From: Chloroflexi bacterium UBA4730
Lineage (GTDB): Bacteria; Chloroflexota; Limnocylindria; P2-11E
Direction: 5' to 3'
Length of the DNA stretch: 27,725 nt
Assembly (NCBI GenBank): GCA_002404155.1
Contig: DHJC01000085.1
Location: 1,052-28,776 of the forward strand
Shown here: positions 14,689-22,296 of the stretch, in pieces
Layout: every line of letters starts with the position of its first letter
How positions within the stretch are numbered: the stretch's first letter is position 1
Notes under the pieces: generated by a model
The model's database searches: none
The model's input: the letters and a program-made list of their open reading frames with translations, nothing else
What the model was told of the DNA's origin: nothing
Made by a program: the position numbers and the translations under genes

Positions 14689-15660
14689 GTGATCGAACGC
14701 ACTCCAGGCCTGGAACTTGTCCGCATTACGGAAGCCGCGGCAATCGCGGCGTCCCATTGGATGGGCCACGGCGACAACAACGAAGCGGACCAAGCGGCCG
14801 TGGAAGCGATGCGCAAGACGATGGACGAGATCTCGTTCGAAGGGCGGATCGTCATCGGTGAGGGCGAGCGCGACGAAGCGCCGATGCTCTACATCGGCGA
14901 GAAGGTCGGCAAAGGCGTCGGCCCCGAGGTCGACATCGCCGTCGATCCACTCGAGGGCACGAATCCCCTCGCGAAGGGTCGCGCAAACGCGATCGCCGTG
15001 CTCGCGGCCGCGGAACGCGGCGGCCTCCTGCACGCGCCGGATACGTATATGGAGAAGCTCGTCGTCGGTGCGCCAGCCAAGGGCAAGGTCGATCTCGACC
15101 GGCCGGTGAAGGAGAACCTCAAGATCGTCGCCGATTCGCTGAACCGTGAGATCGACGACCTCACCGTCGTCATCCTCGACCGGCCGCGCCACGCGAAGCT
15201 CATGCAGGACGTGCGCGATGCCGGCGCGCGCATCAAGCTCATCGAGGATGGCGACCTCATGGCCGCGATGTCCGTGGCGGTCGCCGGCACCGCGGTGCAT
15301 GTCGTAATGGGCACCGGTGGCGCGCCCGAGGGCGTGCTCGCTGCGGCGGCGCTGCGGTGCCTCGGCGGCGAGATCCTCGGCCGGCTGAGGTTCCGCAACG
15401 ACGAGGAGCGCGCACGCGCCAAGAAGATGGGCATCACCGACGAGGCGAAGATCTATCGCACGGACGAGCTCGCGAGCGGCAAGGACATCCGCTTCGTGGC
15501 GACCGGTGTGACCGACGGCGAGCTCCTGCGCGGCGTGCGCTTCTTCAGCCACGGCGCCCGGACGCACTCGTTGCTGCTGGATAGCAGCCGCGGCCGCGTC
15601 CGGTTCATCGATACCCAGCACTTCGACGATCCGGCCCACCCGCCCGTCATCCGCCTCTAG
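14689..15660 (+). CDS. glpX: Class II fructose-1,6-bisphosphatase
   Basis: A 323-aa GlpX-type phosphatase for gluconeogenesis (fructose-1,6-bisphosphate to fructose-6-phosphate; some also act on sedoheptulose-1,7-bisphosphate). Motifs: GHGDNNEADQAAVEAMRK, GRIVIGEGERDEAPML (metal ligands), DIAVDPLEGTNPLAKG (the DPLEGT catalytic metal site), and VMGTGGAPEGVLAAAALRCL. Length is normal for the family. It starts divergently from the amidase across ~45 bases and is followed after 57 bases by the second XRE-TPR regulator. Confidence 0.96.
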   Translation: MIERTPGLELVRITEAAAIAASHWMGHGDNNEADQAAVEAMRKTMDEISFEGRIVIGEGERDEAPMLYIGEKVGKGVGPEVDIAVDPLEGTNPLAKGRANAIAVLAAAERGGLLHAPDTYMEKLVVGAPAKGKVDLDRPVKENLKIVADSLNREIDDLTVVILDRPRHAKLMQDVRDAGARIKLIEDGDLMAAMSVAVAGTAVHVVMGTGGAPEGVLAAAALRCLGGEILGRLRFRNDEERARAKKMGITDEAKIYRTDELASGKDIRFVATGVTDGELLRGVRFFSHGARTHSLLLDSSRGRVRFIDTQHFDDPAHPPVIRL

Positions 15661-15680
15661 AACAGGCTGTCGATTCTCTA

Positions 15681-15709
15681 TTGACGCGGCATCCGGCCGC
15701 GCCTATCGT
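15681..15709 (+). promoter_or_regulatory. Promoter of second XRE-TPR regulator with GC inverted repeat in the spacer
   Basis: TTGACG (15681-15686), exactly 17 bases, TATCGT (15704-15709), then eight bases to ATG 15718. The inverted repeat CGCGGC-ATCCG-GCCGCG (15685-15701) fills nearly the whole spacer, a good site for autoregulation by a dimeric XRE protein. Confidence 0.6.
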
Positions 15710-15717
15710 CGCCCGTC

Positions 15718-17058
15718 ATGCCCCAGGTTCGCACCCGTATCCGTCGGCCGGCGCCTGTTTCCGAGTCGCTGCAGCAGATCGGCGACCGGATCCGGAAGGC
15801 GCGCGCTGAAGCCGGGCTGAGCCAGGCCCAGCTTGGCGCGCCGCACTTCACGCGCGCGTACGTGAGCGCGATCGAGCTCGGCAAGGTGCGGCCGGCGATG
15901 AAGTCGCTCGAGTTCATGGCCGACAAGCTCGGCAAGCCGACGTCGTACTTCTTGGAAGATGCAGAGTCAGAGCGCCGCCGACTGGAGATGACGGCAACCG
16001 TGGCGCGTAGCAATCAATTGATTTCGGAGGGCAAGGCGGCGGACGCAATCGCCCTGCTAGAAAGTCTCTTGAAGCGAGCCGTAACGCCCAGCGAAAAGGC
16101 CACGCTGCAGCGTTCGCTAGGGCGCGCCTATACGCAGGAGCAAAGGGCGCCCGAGGCGATCGCCGTATTGAACGACGCGCTCCGGTTCTTTCAAGCGTCC
16201 GACGATCCTGAGCAGATCGCGCGCACGCGCTCCCAGCTCGGCGCGGCTATGTTGGAGATGCGTACGTACTCAGAGGCTCAACAGGAACTCGAAATGGCGC
16301 TCGCGTTCATGTCGAAGACGGACGTGAAAGATCCCCTGCTGAAGGTGCACACGCTCTACAACCTCGGAGTGAGCTTCTACATGCGTGGGGACTATCAGGC
16401 GGCTGCCCAGCAGTTTGATCGAGCTGCTCGCGAAGGCACGGACGTTGGCGACCTCCGTTGGCAGGCCGGTCTGTTCGCTGGAATGGGCATGTCGTATTCA
16501 AGGCTTCACGACTTCGAAGCCGCCGTGATGTACCTGCGCAAGAGTGAGGCGCTCTTCGAGGCAATCAACAACAAGTCGCGTGCCGTCGAAAGTCGGTTGC
16601 GTGCAGCGCTGTCACTGCGTGCACTCGGTCAGCGTTCGAAGGCTGATGAACTCTTGACTAGCGCGCTCGATGAGGCCCGGTCGACTGGGTCCGAGCGCCT
16701 CGCAGTTGAGATCAGCAGTTACCAGGCGGCTCACTGGGCGGCGGATGGTCGGGATAAAGAGGCCATCTCGGTGGCCTCCGATGCAGTGGATGCAGCGGGG
16801 CGCCTTGGAGATCCGCTACTCAAGCTGATTGCGCAGGTCAATCTCGCCAAAGCACTGAAGAAGACCGATCGAACGCGTGCCGAGAAGGTCCTCCGAGAGG
16901 CCGCAGCGGGCGGGCGCGACGCGCATGGCCTGGGGTACGCCGAGATCTACAGCGAACTCAGTGAGCTACTTGCCGAAAACGGACTTGCCGAGGAGGCGTT
17001 GAACTACTCGCGGAAGGCATACGAGTCGGAACGTAAGAAACAGGGGAGGACAAAATGA
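15718..17058 (+). CDS. XRE-family regulator with C-terminal TPR domain (RRNPP-like), copy 2
   Basis: A 446-aa paralogue-like partner of the regulator at 2662. The N-terminal XRE domain spans about residues 18-80 (IGDRIRKARAEAGLSQAQLG, then YVSAIELGKVRPAMKSLEFM); the rest is a series of TPR helices (for example YNLGVSFYMRGDYQAAAQQF and SYSRLHDFEAAVMYLRKSE) ending in a basic tail. This is the PlcR/ComR/NprR layout, with a DNA-binding head and a peptide-binding TPR body. The stop codon overlaps the ATG of a 28-aa hydrophobic peptide behind a near-perfect ribosome site, as in comR-comS or plcR-papR. From about 15960 onward the DNA is visibly less GC-rich than the HTH-coding part, so the TPR body may have a different history. 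Confidence 0.9.
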   Translation: MPQVRTRIRRPAPVSESLQQIGDRIRKARAEAGLSQAQLGAPHFTRAYVSAIELGKVRPAMKSLEFMADKLGKPTSYFLEDAESERRRLEMTATVARSNQLISEGKAADAIALLESLLKRAVTPSEKATLQRSLGRAYTQEQRAPEAIAVLNDALRFFQASDDPEQIARTRSQLGAAMLEMRTYSEAQQELEMALAFMSKTDVKDPLLKVHTLYNLGVSFYMRGDYQAAAQQFDRAAREGTDVGDLRWQAGLFAGMGMSYSRLHDFEAAVMYLRKSEALFEAINNKSRAVESRLRAALSLRALGQRSKADELLTSALDEARSTGSERLAVEISSYQAAHWAADGRDKEAISVASDAVDAAGRLGDPLLKLIAQVNLAKALKKTDRTRAEKVLREAAAGGRDAHGLGYAEIYSELSELLAENGLAEEALNYSRKAYESERKKQGRTK

Positions 17059-17141
17059 TTTGGCTAGGACTGGCATCGTTCGCGTTCTTCGCTTCTGCAG
17101 CCCGCTTGTTTGCGGACATATGCCCGGGCGTTGTCGGCTAG
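17055..17141 (+). CDS. 28-aa hydrophobic peptide coupled to XRE-TPR regulator (candidate pheromone precursor)
   Basis: Too short for usual gene calling, but well supported. ATG 17055 overlaps the regulator's stop (ATGA), and AGGGGAGGA sits four to five bases upstream, the best ribosome site in the window. The product has a hydrophobic first ~20 residues (beginning MIWLGLASFAFF) and a short polar tail that starts with Asp and ends CPGVVG. Precursors of RRNPP pheromones (ComS, PapR, Phr) look like this: 17-60 aa, exported, with the active peptide at the C-terminus. The stop TAG overlaps the stop of the convergent folD gene. Alternative: a small membrane toxin or regulatory membrane peptide. Function is inference; the gene itself is likely. 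Confidence 0.7.
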   Translation: MIWLGLASFAFFASAARLFADICPGVVG

Positions 17142-17983
17142 GTCGTCTGACGCTCCGTCGCGGTCAACACATTCCGTAGCAGTAGCGCCGCGGTCACCGC
17201 GCCGAGCCCGCCGGGCACCGGGCTCAGCGCGCCCGCGACGCTCGCGACGCTCTCGAGCTCGACGTCGCCGGCCAGCCCATTCGGCGTCATGTTGATGCCC
17301 GCGTCGATCACGGTCGCGCCCGGCTTCACCATCGCGCCGGTCAAGAACCCAGGTTTGCCGACACCGACCACGATGATGTCGGCGATCTGCGTCAGCTTCT
17401 CCAACGCTCTCGTACCCCGGTGCGCGATCGACACCGTGGCGTCCTCCGCGAGCAAGAGGTACGCGGCGGGCCGGCCGATCACGGTGCTCCGTCCGATGAT
17501 CACGGCGTGCGCGCCCTCCAGCGGCACGTCGTAGAACTTGAGAAGCTCGACCACCGCGTCGGCGGTCGACGGCACGAACCGCGGCCGGCCATCGGCGAGG
17601 AATCCCATGTTGAACGGATGCATCCCCTCGACGTCCTTCGCGATAGCGATGTGATCGATGACGTGCGCCTCGTCGAGTGCGCCGGGCAGCGGCGTGAGCA
17701 GCAAGATGCCGTTCACGGTGCGATCCATCGAGAGGCGCTCGAGGTGGGTGTTGAGCTGCTGCTCGGTGGTGTCGCGCGGCATGAAACCGCCCATGGTCTG
17801 GATGCCGCAGTCCGCGGCGCTCCGCTCGAGCCGCTGCACATAGGAATGCGCGGCCGGATCGCCACCAACGCCAACGATCGCGAGTTGCGGTCGGATGTCG
17901 CGCGCGCCGAGCCGCTCGGCTCGCGTGCGGGTCTCGCGCTTGATCCTCTCCGCGAGCGGCCGCCCGTGGAGCAGCCGGGCCAT
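17138..17983 (-). CDS. folD: FolD-like methylene-THF dehydrogenase lacking the cyclohydrolase lysine
   Basis: A 281-aa FolD-family enzyme that interconverts methylene- and methenyl-THF with NAD(P). The dehydrogenase side looks normal: VIIGRSTVIGRPAAYLL (cofactor site) and the C-terminal PVPGGLGAVTAALLLRN. The catalytic pocket does not. The usual YVxxK segment reads SYVQRLER, so Leu52 replaces the essential Lys (Lys54 in E. coli, Lys56 in human). The usual GILVQLPLP reads GILLLTPLP, losing the Gln, and DVDG reads DVEG. Cyclohydrolase activity should be absent. The gene immediately upstream in the operon (stop and start overlapping as TAATG) encodes a separate cyclohydrolase-family protein, which would supply the missing step. 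Confidence 0.92.
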   Translation of the reverse strand: MARLLHGRPLAERIKRETRTRAERLGARDIRPQLAIVGVGGDPAAHSYVQRLERSAADCGIQTMGGFMPRDTTEQQLNTHLERLSMDRTVNGILLLTPLPGALDEAHVIDHIAIAKDVEGMHPFNMGFLADGRPRFVPSTADAVVELLKFYDVPLEGAHAVIIGRSTVIGRPAAYLLLAEDATVSIAHRGTRALEKLTQIADIIVVGVGKPGFLTGAMVKPGATVIDAGINMTPNGLAGDVELESVASVAGALSPVPGGLGAVTAALLLRNVLTATERQTT

Positions 17984-18609
17984 TAGCGCGCGATCCGCGA
18001 TTCCACGAAGTCGGTGATCCGCGTCCGCTGTGCCTCGGCGCCGTCGACCGCGCGGTCGAGATCCTCGGAGAGCGCCTTCACCTGCGACGCGTCCTTGACC
18101 GACGCGAGATTGATCATTACGTTCAAGGCCGCGCCACGCAGGGCGGTCTCGGCGAGCAACGCGCCGACGCCGACGTCACTGACCGTCGCGGACGCGGCGC
18201 TGTGGACCGTGCGTTCGCACAGGTCGAGCAGCCGCCGGCTCGTCTTCGCGACCTCGAGCGGTACGCGTGAGGCCGCGAGCAACGACGCCTGGATCCGCTC
18301 GGTCCGGGCGCGCTTCTCCTCATCGGATGCCTTCGGCAGCTTCATCGCTTCGCTCACGCGCGCGTACGCCGCGCTGTCGTCGTCGACCAGTCGGATGAAG
18401 TCGGACTGCAGGTTGTCGGCCTCGGAGATCAGCGCCGTGGTCGCGTCGCTCTTTGCCTTGCGCTCGGCGATCCGTCCGACCATCGCCGCGAGCGCCGCGC
18501 CCATCGCCCCCGCGTAGGCCGCGGCGCTACCGCCGCCGGGCACCGCCGCTGACGACGCGAGGTCGTCACTGAAGGCGCGCAATGTCCGCTCGACGAGGCG
18601 TTCATTCAT
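17983..18609 (-). CDS. fchA: Cyclodeaminase/cyclohydrolase family protein (FchA-like)
   Basis: A 208-aa all-helical protein of the formiminotransferase-cyclodeaminase C-terminal family (PF04961), which includes stand-alone methenyl-THF cyclohydrolases (FchA). The family motif AVPGGGSAAAYAGAMGAALA is at residues 22-41; the rest follows the family's helical pattern (LVDDDSAAYARVSEAMKLPK and DVGVGALLAETALRGAALNV). Placed first in an operon with a FolD that has lost its own cyclohydrolase residues, it most likely hydrolyses methenyl-THF to 10-formyl-THF for purine synthesis (purH lies in this window). ATG 18609 follows a TAAACT hexamer by twelve bases. Confidence 0.9.
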   Translation of the reverse strand: MNERLVERTLRAFSDDLASSAAVPGGGSAAAYAGAMGAALAAMVGRIAERKAKSDATTALISEADNLQSDFIRLVDDDSAAYARVSEAMKLPKASDEEKRARTERIQASLLAASRVPLEVAKTSRRLLDLCERTVHSAASATVSDVGVGALLAETALRGAALNVMINLASVKDASQVKALSEDLDRAVDGAEAQRTRITDFVESRIAR

Positions 18610-18621
18610 GGGAATGCGCCC

Positions 18622-18627
18622 AGTTTA
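18622..18627 (-). promoter_or_regulatory. -10-like TAAACT for fchA-folD
   Basis: TAAACT on the minus strand, twelve bases before ATG 18609, implying a leader of only about five bases. Confidence 0.45.
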
Positions 18628-19039
18628 CGTGCTGCATTCGTCCCCTCGCGCTTTCATCCAGATGGCTGAGGGGCACTGCTGCCGTCGCTGTTCGCGACGC
18701 TCGACGTGATGCGCGCAATCGATCTCTCGACGGCTCAGGCTTCGGCGGCTGCCGCGCCGACGGGAGCACCACCCACCCGACCTGGCGCGCAAGGGTCCTC
18801 GGCATCGCCACCGAGCCAGGGACGCGAGGCGCGCCACCGGCGCGGGGGCTGCTCTTGCCATCGCCGACGGGGATCGTTCCGTTCGATGAGGGTTTCGCGC
18901 GGCTGCGCGAGCCTATCGACCACTGCCCGGAGGATCCACCCTGCGGTATCGGTGGGCGCAGGCTCGTTCACCGCGCGCAGTGTGCCCGGTCCCGACACGA
19001 AAACCCAGAGCCCCTGTGTCAATCTGATCCAAGCCGCGA
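18628..19039. other. Intergenic stretch without convincing gene
   Basis: About 410 bases between the divergent fchA and cyclase genes. Open frames exist on both strands. The best is a minus-strand frame (18735-19022, TTG start) with a plausible protein-like middle (NEPAPTDTAGWILRAVVDRL), but it has no promoter or ribosome site, and its second half is Arg/Pro-rich noise. It may be a gene remnant. No RNA gene or terminator is recognised. Confidence 0.4.
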
Positions 19040-19045
19040 TAGCCT
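19040..19045 (+). promoter_or_regulatory. -10-like TAGCCT for the nucleotide cyclase
   Basis: TAGCCT, six bases, GTG 19052: the common leaderless layout. Confidence 0.5.
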
Positions 19046-19051
19046 CGGACC

Positions 19052-19873
19052 GTGGCGGACAAGCTGACCGCGGAGGCGGAGTGGCGTGAGTTCCTCACCC
19101 GGGGGAACCCCGCTCTGCAGCGACTGCGGGGGTGGTTCCGCCGCGTGCCGCAGGACCCCCGATGCGTGTCCTGTTGCGCGCCGTTCGAAGGCCCGATGGC
19201 GCCACTCTTCCGCGTACTCGGGTTCAAGCGGTTCGACAAGAACCCGCGATGGTGCTCGCACTGCTTCAACCATCTCGATAAGCGACAGCGTGGCGGCGCG
19301 GTCGTGGAGATCTCGATGCTGTTCGCTGACGTTCGCGGCTCGACTCCGATGGCCGAGGCGCTGCCGCCTGCCGCGTTCCACGCGCGCATTGACCGCTTCT
19401 ACGTCGAAGGCACGCGGGTGCTCATCGAGCACGATGCGTTGATCGAGCGCTTCATGGGCGACCAGATCGTTGGCTACTTCGTGCCGAGCTTCGCCGGGAG
19501 CGCTCACGCGCGACGCGCGATCGATGCCGGACTGGCGCTGCTCCGAGCGACAGGCCACGGCGATCCGGGCGGAGCTTGGATCCCGGTCGGGGTGGGCGTG
19601 CATACCGGCGAGGCCTTCGTCGGAACCGTCGGTGACCCGGGTCAAGTCGTCAACTTCACCGCCCTTGGAGACGCGGTGAATCTCGGGGCGCGGCTTGCTT
19701 CCACGGCTGCGGACGGCGAGCTCATGCTCAGCGAAGCATCAGCGACGGCCGGCGGTCTTTCGGCCGATGCTGGCGAGGGTCGTTCCGTGGCGGTCAAGGG
19801 AAAGCAGGATGAGGTCGCGGTCCGGGTGCTCACGATCGCCACGTCGACCGTGATAGGAATGCCTACCCGATGA
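19052..19873 (+). CDS. Class III adenylate/guanylate cyclase with N-terminal Cys-pair module
   Basis: A 273-aa soluble class III cyclase. Residues ~85-265 form the catalytic domain: the metal-binding Asp in FADVRGST (Asp93) and in RFMGDQIVGYF (Asp137), and the transition-state Asn/Arg in LGDAVNLGARLAS. The position often held by the purine-reading Lys (K-F-x-G-D) is Arg133, so nucleotide choice is uncertain. Ahead of it is a compact module with two Cys pairs, C38-x2-C41 and C68-x2-C71 (PRCVSCCAPFEGP and NPRWCSHCFNHL), that could bind zinc or a redox centre and gate the enzyme. No membrane segment. A homodimer with two active sites is expected. It would feed a cAMP or cGMP pathway whose receptor is not in the window. 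Confidence 0.92.
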   Translation: MADKLTAEAEWREFLTRGNPALQRLRGWFRRVPQDPRCVSCCAPFEGPMAPLFRVLGFKRFDKNPRWCSHCFNHLDKRQRGGAVVEISMLFADVRGSTPMAEALPPAAFHARIDRFYVEGTRVLIEHDALIERFMGDQIVGYFVPSFAGSAHARRAIDAGLALLRATGHGDPGGAWIPVGVGVHTGEAFVGTVGDPGQVVNFTALGDAVNLGARLASTAADGELMLSEASATAGGLSADAGEGRSVAVKGKQDEVAVRVLTIATSTVIGMPTR

Positions 19874-20111
19874 GCGGACCTGTGCGTTTCAACGGAGTTG
19901 CGGCGCACGAACCGGGCCGGAAGGTGTATCGCGAAGGCGAGCCAGGCGAGGAATCCGATTTCGAGACCATCCAGTGGCGGTCGTCGCGCCGGCAAATCCA
20001 GCAGCTCAGCCGCTGTGCGCAACGAAGCGCGCATGACGAATTCGACCGCCAGCCACTGATCTTCAGAGTGAGATGACGGAACCGCCAGGAGCGGTGGCGC
20101 GCCGCGTGCTC

Positions 20112-20117
20112 TAGGTT
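20112..20117 (+). promoter_or_regulatory. -10-like TAGGTT for the yggT gene pair
   Basis: TAGGTT about 35 bases before ATG 20152. This transcript would have a leader carrying a real Shine-Dalgarno, unlike most neighbours. Confidence 0.35.
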
Positions 20118-20151
20118 TCAGTTGGCAGATCAGCGACCGGAGGAGCAGACC

Positions 20152-20598
20152 ATGGACGAGCGTCAACAGCCGGCGAGCACGAACCCGAGTGGGGCGGGAC
20201 CCGCGGCCCCGATCGCGGAGCAAGTCGAATCGACCATCGCGGACCCCTATGCCGGGCGACGCGAGAGCGCGTACAGGCTGCGGCAGGGCATCTATATCCT
20301 CTTCGGATTCATCGAGGTGCTGCTGGCGATCCGCTTCATCCTGCGGCTGTTCGGCGCCAACGCGCAGGCGGGGTTCGCGCAGCTCATGTACGGCGTGACC
20401 GGCCCCCTGGTCGCGCCCTTCCAGGGCCTGTTCGGGACCGTCCAGGTCGAGGGGAGCGTCTTTGAGTCGCAGTCGCTCGTGGCGCTCGTCGTGTACGCCC
20501 TGGTCGCGTGGCTCATCGTCAAGCTCGCCTGGCTGGCATTCGGCGAGACGCGCTCGTCGACGGCAACGACGACGCGCAGCACGCGCACCCGGCGCTAG
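20152..20598 (+). CDS. YggT family membrane protein
   Basis: A 148-aa protein with a disordered N-terminal ~40 residues (Pro, Ala, Gln, Ser), then a YGGT domain: first transmembrane helix GIYILFGFIEVLLAIRFILR, the family loop GPLVAPFQGLFGT, and a second helix LVALVVYALVAWLIVKLAWL, followed by a Thr/Arg-rich tail. YggT proteins are linked to membrane organisation and osmotic or cell-division functions; the exact role is unknown. ATG 20152 is supported by GGAGGAG seven bases upstream; the in-frame TTG at 20122 has no such site. The next small gene follows after 17 bases. Confidence 0.88.
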   Translation: MDERQQPASTNPSGAGPAAPIAEQVESTIADPYAGRRESAYRLRQGIYILFGFIEVLLAIRFILRLFGANAQAGFAQLMYGVTGPLVAPFQGLFGTVQVEGSVFESQSLVALVVYALVAWLIVKLAWLAFGETRSSTATTTRSTRTRR

Positions 20599-20615
20599 GC
20601 GCGAGCGGAGGGACC

Positions 20616-20735
20616 ATGTCGCGAAGAACCGGCTCCCGCGCGCGCCTCAAGAACGCGAGGCGACACACTAATAACCCCGACGTCAAGAAGCGCAAACCGG
20701 CGGATCGGCCAGGCGGCGTCGGTTCCCCGCGTTAA
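20616..20735 (+). CDS. 39-aa basic peptide downstream of yggT
   Basis: A short gene with ATG 20616, GGAGGG four to five bases upstream and a TAA stop. The product is very basic and hydrophilic (begins MSRRTGSRARLKNARR, later VKKRKPADRPGG), with about a third Arg/Lys and no hydrophobic stretch, so it may bind nucleic acid or the ribosome. Close spacing behind yggT suggests co-transcription. Unrecognised; the ribosome site and clean ends are the main support. Confidence 0.5.
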   Translation: MSRRTGSRARLKNARRHTNNPDVKKRKPADRPGGVGSPR

Positions 20736-21311
20736 AGACGGTCACAAAGCGGTAGGCGCACAAGGAAGGGACGGGGAAGGGCAGGCTCGTCAGCGCACTT
20801 GCCAACTTCCCACCGAATGGCGATCCGGAAACCCGCCGCGATGCGCTGGAAGCCGTCGCGGATCCGGACCGGCTTGGTCGACCTCGCGGACCCGATGGAG
20901 CCGCGTTCACGGCGACGGCTTCTTGAAGCTGATCGCGGGACGGCAGGCTGCAGTGTTGCACCTGGCGACGTACAACGAGGCGCAGTATCGAGAAGCGGCG
21001 AGCCTCTGTCGGAGCGAGCACGCGGACTACGCACAGGCTGTTTCGGTCTTTGCCCTCGATAAGGATCTCGGCAAGATCCACCGCCCCCTTGGTCTCGAGG
21101 ATCTCGCCGACAGCGCGTGCATCGATCTCTTGACCTGTCTTGCCGTGTGCTTCGAGCGCTCGCGTAGCGGAAGCCGATCCGAGGTCGCCGATAGCCGGGA
21201 CGCCCGGTGACCGGCGAACCCACGATCCGCGTTGGCCGGATAATCCAGGCATGTTGCTGACAACCAAGACGACGCATCGGCCCGCTACGGAATCGAGGAG
21301 GTCCAAGTAGG
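20736..21311. other. Gene-poor stretch with competing open frames
   Basis: About 575 bases with no confident gene. A 207-codon minus-strand frame (20683-21306, TTG start) has an acidic, protein-like middle (GEILETKGAVDLAEILIEGK) but runs over the preceding gene and into low-complexity Ser/Arg/Pro sequence. On the plus strand a piece at 20920-21130 (LATYNEAQYREAASLCRSEH) and one near 20795-20925 (LANFPPNGDPETRRDALEAV) also look protein-like, but in different frames and without starts. Decayed genes are likely; which strand was coding cannot be decided by eye. A TAGGGT hexamer at 21308-21313 may serve the next gene. Confidence 0.35.
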
Positions 21312-22199
21312 GTGCGGTCGGATGGATTTGCTGGCATCGGGGGACGTGCTCCTGGCACGTCGAGTGACAATCTCGCGGAAGCCCAGAGCCCGTCCTTCAT
21401 CGCGGAGGACGATCGTCTCCGATCCCGCTACATGCGACGCCTCATTCAAGAGGCGGAGCGCAGTGACGCTCAGCGCGCTCCGTCGACGGTGCCGAGAGTA
21501 CTAGTCCAGTTCTGGGACAACCCGACGACGATGCCCGCCGATGTTGGCGAATGTCTGGACAGCTGGCGACCGCTCGAAGAACAAGGCTTTGAGCGTCTCC
21601 TATTCGATGACCAAGGAGCTCGAGGATTCATTGCCAAGCACTTCGGTCGGCGTTACTCAGCTGCATTCGAACAGTGCCGCCATCCCGCGATGCGGTGCGA
21701 CTACTTCCGGCTTTGTTTCATCGCGAGAAACGGTGGCTTCTACGTCGACGCCGATGATTTCTACCAAGGCGGTGACTGCGAGTACTTGTTTCGGGACAAC
21801 AGACTGAAACTGCAACCGCTCTGTTATGACATGTCGACCGGAACGATGGTCCAGACCGAAGTCTTCACAAGCAATGACGACGACTCTCCTAACTGGATCT
21901 TTTACGTCAACAACAATCCGCTCGTCGCTCCGCCGCATCATCCTGTTATTCGACTGGCCTTGGCTAGATCGACACAGATTCTCTTGAGTCATGCGGACGA
22001 TCGACCGGACATACAGTCGACGACCGGGCCGGGGAATCTCACTGCTAGCCTGGTCCGACACGCCGTTGTCTCCGAGCTCGCGGGCAGAGCCCGAGACTTC
22101 GCGATCCTGCCCACCTGGGACGTCATCGCTGTGAGCCGATGGCCGTTGAGCTATCGCAGCGACGAGCGGAACTGGAGGTTGTGGAGCCAATCGCAATGA
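21312..22199 (+). CDS. DXD-containing glycosyltransferase (OCH1/capsular-sugar-type)
   Basis: A ~295-aa glycosyltransferase of the DXD sugar-binding family (PF04488 type, related to GT32). Evidence: VPRVLVQFWDNPTTMPADV at the start of the fold, then HPAMRCDYFRLCFIARNGGF followed by YVDADDFY, which contain the conserved Arg-x-Asp and the metal-binding DxD. It would transfer a hexose to a surface glycan using a nucleotide sugar. The start is uncertain: GTG 21312 overlaps a -10-like TAGGGT, and ATG 21432 just ahead of the fold is possible. The DNA is less GC-rich than the core genes. Only 97 bases separate it from the multidomain glycan enzyme that follows. Confidence 0.8.
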   Translation: MRSDGFAGIGGRAPGTSSDNLAEAQSPSFIAEDDRLRSRYMRRLIQEAERSDAQRAPSTVPRVLVQFWDNPTTMPADVGECLDSWRPLEEQGFERLLFDDQGARGFIAKHFGRRYSAAFEQCRHPAMRCDYFRLCFIARNGGFYVDADDFYQGGDCEYLFRDNRLKLQPLCYDMSTGTMVQTEVFTSNDDDSPNWIFYVNNNPLVAPPHHPVIRLALARSTQILLSHADDRPDIQSTTGPGNLTASLVRHAVVSELAGRARDFAILPTWDVIAVSRWPLSYRSDERNWRLWSQSQ

Positions 22200-22296
22200 G
22201 GGCGAGACCTCGACGAACTGGCGTGCCCTCCGCCACGCCGCGGAGCCGGACAGCAAATGATGAGCACCCGATCATGATTGGCGGTCGCAAGTCACC

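Noticed and set aside
18735..19022. 95-codon minus-strand ORF between fchA and the cyclase
   Set aside because: Partly protein-like but no promoter or ribosome site, and an Arg/Pro-rich second half; at best a remnant.
19870..20076. 68-codon ORF overlapping the cyclase stop (ATGA)
   Set aside because: No recognisable domain and irregular composition; the overlap alone does not support it.
21322..21504. 60-codon ORF starting eight bases after TAGGGT
   Set aside because: Ser/Arg-rich noise in another frame of the DXD glycosyltransferase.
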